In this document: positions 1-6,585 of the stretch, one piece after another | Position numbering within the stretch: position 1 is the stretch's first letter | Layout of the letters: each line of letters opens with the position of its first letter | DNA from: Acidobacteriaceae bacterium | GTDB lineage: Bacteria > Acidobacteriota > Terriglobia > Terriglobales > Acidobacteriaceae | Reading direction: 5' to 3' | Length of the DNA: 10,873 nt | Assembly (NCBI GenBank): GCA_030044455.1 | Contig: JASHVU010000226.1 | Location: forward strand, 1 to 10,873 | Made by a program: the position numbers and the translations under genes | The notes under the pieces: generated by a model | What the model was told of the DNA's origin: nothing | The model's input: the letters and a program-made list of their open reading frames with translations, nothing else | Databases searched by the model: none

Positions 1-676
1 CCTTCATGTCCTTCACTTCCCACCGCCAATGGCCCGGCTCGACCTGTGCCGGAGTCTGCGCGGGGTACTGATGCCAGCTGGCAAAATAGGACTGGCCCGG
101 AGAAAGGTCGAGCTCAAAAGCTTGATATACGGCGGGTATCTCGGTCTGCAGCTCCCAGACCTGCTCGTGCATGTAGCTGCGCAGCACTTCTTCCGACTCG
201 CAGATCACAACCGCTCCCGGATCGGCCGCCGGAGGCCGCACGATGTAGGTCTTTTCGGTCGAAAGCATTACGGGGATGCTGGGATCGCCCTTCTCGTAAA
301 AGTCGGTGTCCTTGGCATGGTATTGTTTCTCGTCTGCGCCAATCGTCCACTCGTGAAAGTAGTTCACCTTCTCATCCACGTCAAAGCTGACCGCACACTC
401 GGCAAACTTGCGCCCCTGGGGCTGAAGAATGCGGACCGCGTAGCGTTCCCGCTCCACGGCGCGACCCTGGGAATCGATCGTCTCGACATACTCGTCCGAC
501 AGCACGACCGCCGGAGCATCTTTTGCGTAATCGGGAGTGTGTGTCCTCAATGCGTCTAAGCCCCACTGCGGCACCGGCTGATCCTTGTTGAAGATGCTTC
601 CATGCGCGGCAGGCGCGAGCAAAGAGATGAATGCAGCGGCGAAAACCGGATGTGGCGGAACGCGAAAACTGCGCAT
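1..676 (-). CDS. DUF3857-domain exported protein, N-terminal part (runs off the left edge)
   Basis: Reading the minus strand from the ATG at 676 gives an open frame of 225 codons with no stop before the window ends, so only the N-terminus is present. It begins MRSFRVPPHPVFAAAFISLL, a signal peptide with a likely cut after the AHG near residue 26. Residues about 50-220 have the DUF3857 pattern: an AVVLSDEY start, a YAVRILQPQGR strand, an HEWTIGADEK segment, then a conserved-looking VWELQTEIPAVYQAFELDL strand. DUF3857 is a beta domain usually found in front of a transglutaminase-like domain in exported proteins of Bacteroidetes and Acidobacteria; its role is unknown. The start lies 2 bases after the stop of the upstream DUF3857 gene (TGACCATG), with AAAGG inside that gene's last codons as a likely ribosome site, so the two are almost certainly co-transcribed and translationally coupled. 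The C-terminal domain cannot be judged. Confidence 0.85.
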   Translation of the reverse strand, partial: MRSFRVPPHPVFAAAFISLLAPAAHGSIFNKDQPVPQWGLDALRTHTPDYAKDAPAVVLSDEYVETIDSQGRAVERERYAVRILQPQGRKFAECAVSFDVDEKVNYFHEWTIGADEKQYHAKDTDFYEKGDPSIPVMLSTEKTYIVRPPAADPGAVVICESEEVLRSYMHEQVWELQTEIPAVYQAFELDLSPGQSYFASWHQYPAQTPAQVEPGHWRWEVKDMK

Positions 677-678
677 GG

Positions 679-2685
679 TCAGTTGCCTTTCGCTACGAGC
701 GTTGAGGTTAGCACGAGTTGCTCCTGCGCAGTTGCCGCAACTTTTTGATAAAACCCGCGCAGATCCTGGTACTCCTCCGGTTTGACGGTTGAGAATGCAC
801 GCGCTACAGAATATGCGATGGTGAACTTGTCAGGTTTCGACTCGCTTTTCACGATCAGTAACGCGTGCCCCGCCCAACTTACCTGGCTGTCCTGCGGAGC
901 TCCCTCTACGCTGACGCCGGCTGGCAGGTGATAGACGACGATGTCAATGATGCGCTCCGGAAAGTGCATGTCGACCGGTTCCAGCCGTTTCTCCTCACTC
1001 ACGAATGGAGTTCTGCCGCGGCTCTCAAAGAAGAATCCCGGCAAAATAAGCCGTTTGCCCGCCGGCGTCCCCGAAGTACCCTTGACGTTGATCATGGCAA
1101 TCAGATTCGTATCGGGTGTGTCGAGCCCGACGAAGTGATCCACATGCGCCTCAACACCATCGGGAACAATCTGCTCCAGCCCACGGTCAAACTGCTTTTT
1201 CAATTCGGACATGTCGTTTTCGAGCGCCCTTTGTCGCCACTGCAATGCGACCTGGCCGTTCATTACGAAATTGAACGTTCCAGTGATTGCGCCCCGCTGA
1301 TCGATGGTCAAATCGGCATTGCGGGTTGTGGTGTTGTCCATATAGCTTTGCGCCGCGGTTTGCACGACACCCATTCCCTGTGCACTTTGGCGAATGCCTC
1401 TTGCCTCGGAGTGTTGCCAGCTCAGTTTCCCGAATGGGCACATCTTCTCCCCGGGATCAAGGATGATCTCTTTACCCGCGTTGTCGAACGCAATCAGGGT
1501 ATCGTCGAGTTGGTGAAAGTTCATGTAGCCGATATCGAAGACACCGCGGTCACGATTCACAAGTTTCAGGGGATAGGCCGTGAGACCGGCAGCGTGAAGC
1601 ATGGCAATATACAACATGGCAATGTCGTCTCTTGAACCGCCTTTCTGGTTCCAGGTATCCTCTGCCCGCTTTGCTACCTTCAGTTTGAGCTCTTTGCGTT
1701 CCGACTCTGTCCTCTCACGCGAATAGTCGGTATTGTCGAGTGTCTGAACTGCGGCGTAGAGCTTCTTCGCCTTGTCATCAGGGTTGTCGGTGGGCAAGAC
1801 AATCCCATCCACCGCGGCTCTGATTGTCTTGGTTGGCTCGGCAAAGTGGTCAACGTCCTTCTCCCAGTATTTCGCCTCGCTCAGCCAAAACCGGGCGGGT
1901 TCATAGGTTGGCAGGTAATAGAAAAACACCCTGTACAGGTAGATATCCTCGGGAGGCATGTACTCTTCCTCTGGCTCGGGTGGAATGTCCGTAACGTCGA
2001 CGGTGTAACGCCCATTCATGCTCTGCTTTACGTCAACTCCCGGGGGCAGATTCTTCCACCACACCAAATGGTTAATCGGGTTCCCATGCGCATCCACAAG
2101 GTCATGGCCGCCGGCCCCTGAAGAATTGTCGGGCCAGAACGACTTATCAGGCGTAAAGGAGTAGTGGGCCTCATGGACAAAATAGTGCCTTTGAATTTCC
2201 CACAAAGGCGACGAGTAGGAGTTGTCATCGTAGCGGAGTTGATATTCATACTCAAGAATGCTGCCCACCTCAACGCTCGGCAGCGTGAATACTTTGCGGC
2301 CAACCTTCTCCTCGCCTTTCTTTTCAAAAAGCAGGTCTTCGGGCTTCCCGCTTAACGGAATAATAGTTCCGTCGGAATGAATCGTCCGCCCCGTAATGCC
2401 TTCCACTTTGAATCCGCCGCCATACGGCACTTCGATATTGGCAAGCTCCTTGCCTTTCTCGGTGAGCACTTTAATGCGCTCGTAGTAGAGCTGGTAGTGC
2501 AGCGTGTCATCGTCGACTTCCTTTACCTCGAGATAGACGGCTGCAGCGCCTGGTGCCTTGGGGTCTGAGGTCATCTGCAATTCTTCGGCGGAAGGCGGCT
2601 GAAATTGTGCTCTGAGAACGGCGGGAAAACAAGAGACAATAAACAGAAACAGGCAAGACAGTGACAAACGGGCCCGGGTGTTCAT
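679..2685 (-). CDS. Exported DUF3857 / transglutaminase-like protein lacking the catalytic Cys
   Basis: 668 residues. The hydrophobic N-terminus (about residues 7-24) ends in AVLRAQ, fitting signal peptidase I cleavage near residue 26. IVSC at 16-19 also fits a lipobox, so a lipoprotein is possible. Residues about 45-260 are DUF3857-like (YERIKVLTEKGKE, EVGSILEYEYQLRYDD). Residues about 300-415 form a transglutaminase-core-like domain: GGSRDDIAMLYIAMLHAAGL at 349-368, FHQLDD with His391, and ILDPGE with Asp410. In active members the motif reads G-x-C-R/K-D; here Ser351 occupies the Cys position, so thiol catalysis is unlikely while His and Asp remain. Residues 430-668 are beta-rich and unassigned. 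The ATG at 2685 is preceded by GAGAGGA at a good distance. A second DUF3857 gene follows after 2 bases. A role in cell-envelope or protein binding is only inference. Confidence 0.9.
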   Translation of the reverse strand: MNTRARLSLSCLFLFIVSCFPAVLRAQFQPPSAEELQMTSDPKAPGAAAVYLEVKEVDDDTLHYQLYYERIKVLTEKGKELANIEVPYGGGFKVEGITGRTIHSDGTIIPLSGKPEDLLFEKKGEEKVGRKVFTLPSVEVGSILEYEYQLRYDDNSYSSPLWEIQRHYFVHEAHYSFTPDKSFWPDNSSGAGGHDLVDAHGNPINHLVWWKNLPPGVDVKQSMNGRYTVDVTDIPPEPEEEYMPPEDIYLYRVFFYYLPTYEPARFWLSEAKYWEKDVDHFAEPTKTIRAAVDGIVLPTDNPDDKAKKLYAAVQTLDNTDYSRERTESERKELKLKVAKRAEDTWNQKGGSRDDIAMLYIAMLHAAGLTAYPLKLVNRDRGVFDIGYMNFHQLDDTLIAFDNAGKEIILDPGEKMCPFGKLSWQHSEARGIRQSAQGMGVVQTAAQSYMDNTTTRNADLTIDQRGAITGTFNFVMNGQVALQWRQRALENDMSELKKQFDRGLEQIVPDGVEAHVDHFVGLDTPDTNLIAMINVKGTSGTPAGKRLILPGFFFESRGRTPFVSEEKRLEPVDMHFPERIIDIVVYHLPAGVSVEGAPQDSQVSWAGHALLIVKSESKPDKFTIAYSVARAFSTVKPEEYQDLRGFYQKVAATAQEQLVLTSTLVAKGN

Positions 2686-2887
2686 GCGGTATTCCTCTCG
2701 GCTGCAGTCTTACGCATTTTCTGAGTTGCCATACCCCGGAGCCGGGCAGCTGAGTCGACGCGACAACAAGGAGCGGCGACCTCGCGATGACCCCAAAAGG
2801 ACACAACAACTCGGAAAATGCCGTAATTGTGAAGTAGCGCAATTCTATCCTGAGACCGGCAACCGGTGAGCCGGATTTTTGCTGGAT

Positions 2888-3508
2888 TTACTGTCGTGCC
2901 TGACTTCCCCGGCTCTCAAGCATGGTGGCCACCAGTGCCAGCGGCAATCCCATCACGTTGAAGTAGCAGCCTTCGACGCGTGGAATCCACTTGGCGGCCA
3001 GTCCCTGAATTCCATAAGCGCCGGCTTTGTCCATCGGTTCGCCGGTGGCGATATATGCCGCAATCTCCTCGTCTGAGAGGGTGAGGAATTGCACTGCCGT
3101 AACCTCGGCGGCCACTTCCACGGCTTCACTCGTTACCAGCGCCACTCCGGTGATGACCCGATGGCTGCGCCCTGAGAGCAAGCGCAAAATCCTCGCTGCA
3201 TCCTCCTCATCTTCGGGCTTGCCTAGAATCTGTCCATCGAGCGTCACCGTGGTGTCGGCCCCGAGCACTGCCAGTTGTTGGATGTCGATTGCGGCTGGCG
3301 CGACGTTTACGGCATGACTCGCCCCGGCGGCCGAAATCTGGTCAAATACCGCCTGCGCCTTTTCCCGCGCGAGGCGGGTAACGTAGATCATCGGGTCTTC
3401 GCCAGGCCTGGGGTCTTCAGGGATGTGTGCCGGCCGCACGTCGAATGTGAATCCTGCCTGAGAAAGCAATTGGCGGCGGCGCGGCGATGCCGAGGCTAGA
3501 ACCAGCAT
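2888..3508 (-). CDS. maf: Maf-family nucleoside triphosphate pyrophosphatase (dTTP/UTP type)
   Basis: Maf proteins hydrolyse non-canonical or excess nucleoside triphosphates to the monophosphate and pyrophosphate in the cytoplasm, and are linked to housecleaning and cell-division arrest. The N-terminus MLVLASASPRRRQLL carries the SASPRR substrate loop. Further on are GADTTVTLDGQILGKPED (catalytic Asp and Lys region), GRSHRVITG, and EPMDKAGAYGIQG followed by GCYFNVMGLPL. DKAGAYGIQG is the form typical of the YhdE dTTP/UTP subgroup rather than the YceF 7-methyl-GTP group. I chose the ATG at 3508 (206 aa) because family members start right at the beta strand before SASPRR. An ATG at 3535 would add nine residues (MGHRCHNLN) and has GAGG just upstream, so it cannot be ruled out. 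The gene is divergent from the membrane protein at 3623; the next gene on its strand starts 202 bp downstream. Confidence 0.95.
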   Translation of the reverse strand: MLVLASASPRRRQLLSQAGFTFDVRPAHIPEDPRPGEDPMIYVTRLAREKAQAVFDQISAAGASHAVNVAPAAIDIQQLAVLGADTTVTLDGQILGKPEDEEDAARILRLLSGRSHRVITGVALVTSEAVEVAAEVTAVQFLTLSDEEIAAYIATGEPMDKAGAYGIQGLAAKWIPRVEGCYFNVMGLPLALVATMLESRGSQARQ

Positions 3509-3571
3509 ATTGAGATTATGGCAGCGGTGGCCCATCGGCCCTCAATCAAGCGGACCTGACGCGGTTTAGAC

Positions 3572-3599
3572 TTGAGTGAGCGCCGGCAGGCAAAAGAAT
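3572..3599 (+). promoter_or_regulatory. Possible sigma-70-type promoter for the membrane protein gene
   Basis: TTGAGT at 3572-3577 (4 of 6 to TTGACA) is followed after 16 bases by AAGAAT at 3594-3599 (4 of 6 to TATAAT). It would start transcription near 3606 and leave a leader of about 17 bases containing AAGGA before the ATG at 3623. This fits the divergent gene arrangement. A match of this quality can occur by chance. Confidence 0.3.
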
Positions 3600-3622
3600 C
3601 GGCGTGTAAGGATTGGCTGCAA

Positions 3623-4471
3623 ATGCATTTTAACTTTCACTTTACGGCCGAACAGATTCTGTGGACGCTTACATTTGCGGCCATGCTGGTATTGCTCGTG
3701 GTGCTGCTGGGGCGCGACCGCATTCGCCGATACCCGATCTTTACCTGCAGCATTGTGCTTATCGGGCTCAACATGCTTGCCGAAAAACTGCTGGCCCACC
3801 GGCTCGCACCTCTCATTTCAACGAAGGTTTTTCTGGTTCTCGCAGACATGGGAGTCATCATCGCGCTGTTGCTTGCGGTGGAGCTGGCGCGACGCGCCTT
3901 CGGCACTGCAAAATGGCTTGCCTGGATTGCAGGCAGTCTCGTTTTGCTCGGTGGCGCTGCGGCAGTGATTGCCCTTTGGGGCAAGTGGCCTCCGAAACAA
4001 ATGATTCTCGATTCTTCTACCCTCGGTCACCTTCGCCTGATGCAATTGATCGCCCAGAGAGGCGACATATTCAATGAGGTACTGGCGATTGAACTGTTTG
4101 CCTTGGTGGTGATCGCCGGGCGGCGCTTCAAGGCAGGCTGGCGCAGTCACACGCAGCAGATTCTCGCAGGTATATCGACCAGTTCGGCCATGTTGCTTGT
4201 TGCGCGTCTGATCTGGGAGGCAAGTGCTCGTAACATGCCGCGCACCCGGGAGGGATATGACCACATGATGGGCCTGCAAGATCATCTTACAAACGCGAAC
4301 AGTGTAGTGGTACTGGCGGTGATGATCTGGTGGATCGTGTGCCTCTGGATTGACGAGCCAAGCGCATCGGCGGTGATTGCGAAAGGTGATGCGAACGCCC
4401 GCGCAGCTGCAGATACCATAGATACGTGGATGGCAAAACCGTCTGAATCCGACGCTGAACCGGGCGCCTGA
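3623..4471 (+). CDS. Seven-helix integral membrane protein of unknown function
   Basis: 282 residues; I do not recognise a family. Hydrophobic stretches lie at about 11-30, 37-54, 66-88, 97-119, 152-166, 179-198 and 226-243. Positive clusters after helices 1 (GRDRIRR), 3 (ELARRAFGTAK) and 5 (GRRFKAGWR) suggest N-terminus outside and C-terminus inside by the positive-inside rule. Acidic or polar residues near membranes include the ADMG in helix 3 and the RGDIFNEV segment before helix 5. The C-terminal tail from about 244 is hydrophilic and Ala-rich. The ATG at 3623 is preferred: AAGGA at 3608-3612 precedes it and the first residues MHFNFHFTAEQILW lead straight into helix 1. A TTG at 3572 in the same frame would add 17 charged residues and overlaps the putative promoter. 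It converges on the thymidine kinase gene with 47 bases between stops, which hold only an imperfect dyad (about 4478-4519) and no clear terminator. Confidence 0.85.
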   Translation: MHFNFHFTAEQILWTLTFAAMLVLLVVLLGRDRIRRYPIFTCSIVLIGLNMLAEKLLAHRLAPLISTKVFLVLADMGVIIALLLAVELARRAFGTAKWLAWIAGSLVLLGGAAAVIALWGKWPPKQMILDSSTLGHLRLMQLIAQRGDIFNEVLAIELFALVVIAGRRFKAGWRSHTQQILAGISTSSAMLLVARLIWEASARNMPRTREGYDHMMGLQDHLTNANSVVVLAVMIWWIVCLWIDEPSASAVIAKGDANARAAADTIDTWMAKPSESDAEPGA

Positions 4472-4518
4472 CAACAATTCAAATGAGGCGGGTAAGGGCA
4501 ATCGCACCGCTTGACGAA

Positions 4519-5136
4519 TTAATGTGGCAGTCCGGGGAGGACAAAGTGCTCTGCGCAACGGGGCTCGTAGAAGTCGCCGGCCATGATGATAGGGCTTGCA
4601 TAGGGCGCAGGCTTGCCATCGACCAGGCGCTGCGGATAGAGCGCCTTGGCGCCGCAGGCGCAATACGCAACCAGCTCAGTGATGTTGCCGGGATACATGC
4701 GCACCAGCCAGGAAAGATCGAGCATCTCGCCGAAGGGCAGACCGCGAAAGTCGAGCTCCAGGCCTGACACCATCACGTCGTGTCCGGCTTCGAGTAGCCG
4801 CTTGGTAAACAGGAAAAGGTCAGAAACGAACTGGCCCTCGTCGATGGCGATACACTCGATGCGCTTGCCTATCTTTTGTTCCGTGGCTGCAATGGCCGCT
4901 AGCACCGGCCAGGGGTTGGATGAATAAAACTCGACCGCTTGCATCTTTCCGCAGCCATTGCGGTTACGGCTCTCCACCAGACCAGCGGCGGCCTTGGTGT
5001 CGGCGCTCGGCTTGAGCAGCATAACGTATTGGTTGGCGTACTCCCGCCGGGTTTCAATGCGCCGCAGCAGCTCGGCCGTCTTGTTGCTGCGCATGGGTCC
5101 AACAATCAGTTCCAGTTTGCCTGGCAAGGTGCTCAC
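4519..5136 (-). CDS. tdk: Thymidine kinase (type II, TK1-like)
   Basis: Phosphorylates thymidine to dTMP with ATP, in the cytoplasmic pyrimidine salvage pathway. 205 residues, normal length. Motifs in order: LELIVGPMRSNKT (P-loop at 13-20), IAIDEGQF with catalytic Glu100, GLELDFRGLPFGEM at 125-138 (the family's DFRG-x-PF), and a zinc-type site AYCACG at 157-162 with RCAEH at 193-197. Two deviations stand out. The P-loop reads GPMRSNKT where most members have GPMFSGKS/T, so Asn replaces the Gly before the catalytic Lys. The first zinc pair is C-x-C (159 and 161) instead of C-x-x-C. Everything else argues for a functional kinase. The start is GTG at 5136, with GGAG four bases upstream. TAGAAT read on the minus strand (5176-5181) could be its -10 box, giving a leader of about 33 bases. 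It is divergent from lpxC. Confidence 0.93.
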   Translation of the reverse strand: MSTLPGKLELIVGPMRSNKTAELLRRIETRREYANQYVMLLKPSADTKAAAGLVESRNRNGCGKMQAVEFYSSNPWPVLAAIAATEQKIGKRIECIAIDEGQFVSDLFLFTKRLLEAGHDVMVSGLELDFRGLPFGEMLDLSWLVRMYPGNITELVAYCACGAKALYPQRLVDGKPAPYASPIIMAGDFYEPRCAEHFVLPGLPH

Positions 5137-5521
5137 CGGTGCTCCGCAAGCGAATTCAGTGGATGCAACAGTGGCATTCTACGCCGTGTCGCGGCCTTCC
5201 CTATCCTGTTGAAGGTGTGGACGAAAACGGGGAAAATGCCGTCCCGAACCCTGGTCCAGACTTTCGCAACGCGCTCGAACTCAAGAGCGCATTTGTACAA
5301 AGTGTGGCAAAAATGCCACAGGACGGGAAAACAGAATTGCGTCTAATCTTTCTTGTTGGAAGGGTTTTGGGGCCGACCCGAAATACCGCCCATGGGCTTT
5401 TGACCTGCTGGCATAGATTTGCAAAGACGAATTGTGCAGCGGTAGCAATCGAAGCTCGAGGACTGGTTCGCGAGATGATGCAAGGTCTGCGCTGAGGGCT
5501 GAGGACCGCCGTAACCGGTTC
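5137..5521. other. 385-bp divergent intergenic region between tdk and lpxC
   Basis: No convincing gene is present: the open frames on either strand have no recognisable domains, and those on the plus strand overlap the start of lpxC or read through inverted repeats. The region must hold the promoters of both tdk (minus) and lpxC (plus). Its central part (5271-5320) contains three inverted repeats in a row, listed separately. A weak tdk -10 (TAGAAT, 5176-5181 on the minus strand) overlaps GTGGCATT at 5171-5178, which is the reverse complement of the AATGCCAC within the third dyad. No good -35/-10 pair was found for lpxC. Confidence 0.6.
5271..5320. promoter_or_regulatory. Cluster of three perfect inverted repeats (candidate operator or structured leader)
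   Basis: Three dyads follow one another in 50 bases. GCGCTC at 5271-5276 pairs with GAGCGC at 5285-5290 (8-base loop). TTTGTACAAA at 5292-5301 is a perfect 10-bp palindrome. TGTGGCA at 5303-5309 pairs with TGCCACA at 5314-5320 around AAAA. None is followed by a real T-run on either strand, which argues against a terminator. Position between divergent genes suggests protein binding sites, but the binding factor is not identifiable from the sequence. Confidence 0.45.
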
Positions 5522-6460
5522 ATGGAGAAGTATTTGGCTCAATCGACACACCTTGAACAGACCATCGACGGTCCGCTCGAATTTACGGGCGTTGGGTTAC
5601 ACTCCGGTGCGCCTGTAACCATGCGCTTGCTGCCTGCACCGGGCGGCTCAGGAATCGTATTCCGGCGGACAGATCTGGACAATTTTGAGATTCCCGCCAC
5701 GGGCCGGAATGTGGCCAAGGTGAGCTACGCAACCAGCTTGATGCGGCAAGGCGTTCTGATTTCGACAACCGAGCATCTGCTCTCGGCATGCATCGGCATG
5801 GGAGTCGACAACGTCATTGTTGAGCTCGATAACCTGGAGTTGCCGATCCTTGACGGCAGCGCATTGCCCTACGTTGAGGCGTTTCTGTCCGTCGGGATCA
5901 GGGTGCAACGACGTAAGCGCGAGACCATCAGGGTGCTCAAACCCGTTGAGGTTCGCGAGGGCAACAAGTTCATCGGCGTTTATCCCGGATCGGGGTACCG
6001 GATTTCGTATGCCATCGATTTCCCCGCGCCCATTGGGAAGCTGAAGACATGCGTTGACCTGGCTGCCGAGATGTACGGCGAGGAGATTGCCCCGGCGCGA
6101 ACCTTTGGCTACAAAGCCGATGAGCAGAAGCTCAAAGATATGGGCCTGATTCGCGGCGCAAGCAGCCAGAACGCGATTATTTTGGGCGCGAGGGGACCGG
6201 AAAACGGGCCGCTTCGCTTCGAGGATGAATACGTGCGCCACAAGGTATTGGATCTGATCGGGGACCTGGCGCTTGCCGGCAAGCGGATTGAAGGCCACGT
6301 AGTGGCGGAACGCGCCGGACACGCAATGCACACAGCGTTCGTTTTGCGACTCTTGAAAGACAGGTCGGCGTGGGAGCTGGCGCCAATTCCGATTGCTGAG
6401 GCATCAACCGAAGGGCGCTCGGACGAAGTGGTTGGCGCGCCGGTGCTGGCCGGGGCGTAA
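5522..6460 (+). CDS. lpxC: UDP-3-O-acyl-N-acetylglucosamine deacetylase (LpxC)
   Basis: Zinc-dependent deacetylase; removes the N-acetyl group from UDP-3-O-acyl-GlcNAc, the committed step of lipid A synthesis in the cytoplasm. 312 residues, usual length. Visible motifs: EFTGVGLHSGAPVTMRLLPA at 20-39, ISTTEHLLSA at 80-89 (Glu84 and zinc ligand His85), DNVIVELDNLELPILDGSA at 96-114, ARTFGY at 192-197 (Thr194), LRFEDEYVRHKVLDLIGDL at 231-249 (zinc ligands His240 and Asp244, Lys241) and ERAGHAMH with the catalytic His267. All metal and catalytic residues are present. The ATG at 5522 (MEKYLAQSTHLEQTI) matches where the family starts; a TTG at 5432 in frame would add 30 Arg/Ser-rich residues with no family counterpart. 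GAGGA about 16 bases upstream is too far for a strong ribosome site. The gene stands alone on its strand rather than in an lpx operon, and converges with the lactonase gene. Confidence 0.97.
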   Translation: MEKYLAQSTHLEQTIDGPLEFTGVGLHSGAPVTMRLLPAPGGSGIVFRRTDLDNFEIPATGRNVAKVSYATSLMRQGVLISTTEHLLSACIGMGVDNVIVELDNLELPILDGSALPYVEAFLSVGIRVQRRKRETIRVLKPVEVREGNKFIGVYPGSGYRISYAIDFPAPIGKLKTCVDLAAEMYGEEIAPARTFGYKADEQKLKDMGLIRGASSQNAIILGARGPENGPLRFEDEYVRHKVLDLIGDLALAGKRIEGHVVAERAGHAMHTAFVLRLLKDRSAWELAPIPIAEASTEGRSDEVVGAPVLAGA

Positions 6461-6554
6461 AGCGCTTCAAAAAGCCGAGATTCGTGGTTTCCCAGCCCGG
6501 AAATGCAAGTTCCCTCCATATCGCTCAGGACAGGTTCCAACACACCTGCCCAGC

Positions 6555-6583
6555 CCGCATTCGCGGCATGATCGTCGCGATCA
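6555..6583. terminator. Two small hairpins between converging lpxC and lactonase genes
   Basis: CCGC-ATTC-GCGG at 6555-6566 is followed by TGATCG-TCG-CGATCA at 6569-6583. They sit 2 bases past the lactonase stop (minus strand) and about 95 bases past the lpxC stop. Neither has a T-run, so a rho-independent terminator is doubtful; they could block RNA decay or be chance. The rest of 6461-6585 shows nothing. Confidence 0.2.
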
Positions 6584-6585
6584 AA

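Noticed and set aside
865..1635. 256-residue plus-strand frame opposite the DUF3857/transglutaminase gene
   Set aside because: Antisense to a gene with a signal peptide, domain motifs and a good ribosome site; its own translation shows no family features.
2856..2880. CCGGC hairpin followed by ATTTTT
   Set aside because: The T-run is on the plus strand, but both flanking genes are on the minus strand, so there is no obvious plus-strand transcript to end. On the minus strand no T-run follows the stem.
3818..4663. 281-residue minus-strand frame opposite the membrane protein and the tdk end
   Set aside because: Overlaps two well-supported genes, is Arg/Pro/His-rich and has no recognisable domain.
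5408..5423. Sigma-54-like site (CTGGCATAGATTTGC) before lpxC
   Set aside because: The GG and GC elements are 9 bases apart instead of the required 10, and sigma-54 is strict about this spacing.
5432..5521. Extended N-terminus of LpxC from a TTG
   Set aside because: The 30 added residues are Arg/Ser-rich and lie outside the conserved LpxC start; the family begins close to the ATG at 5522.
5648..6331. 227-residue minus-strand frame inside lpxC
   Set aside because: Lies wholly within a gene with all catalytic residues intact; a shadow frame.
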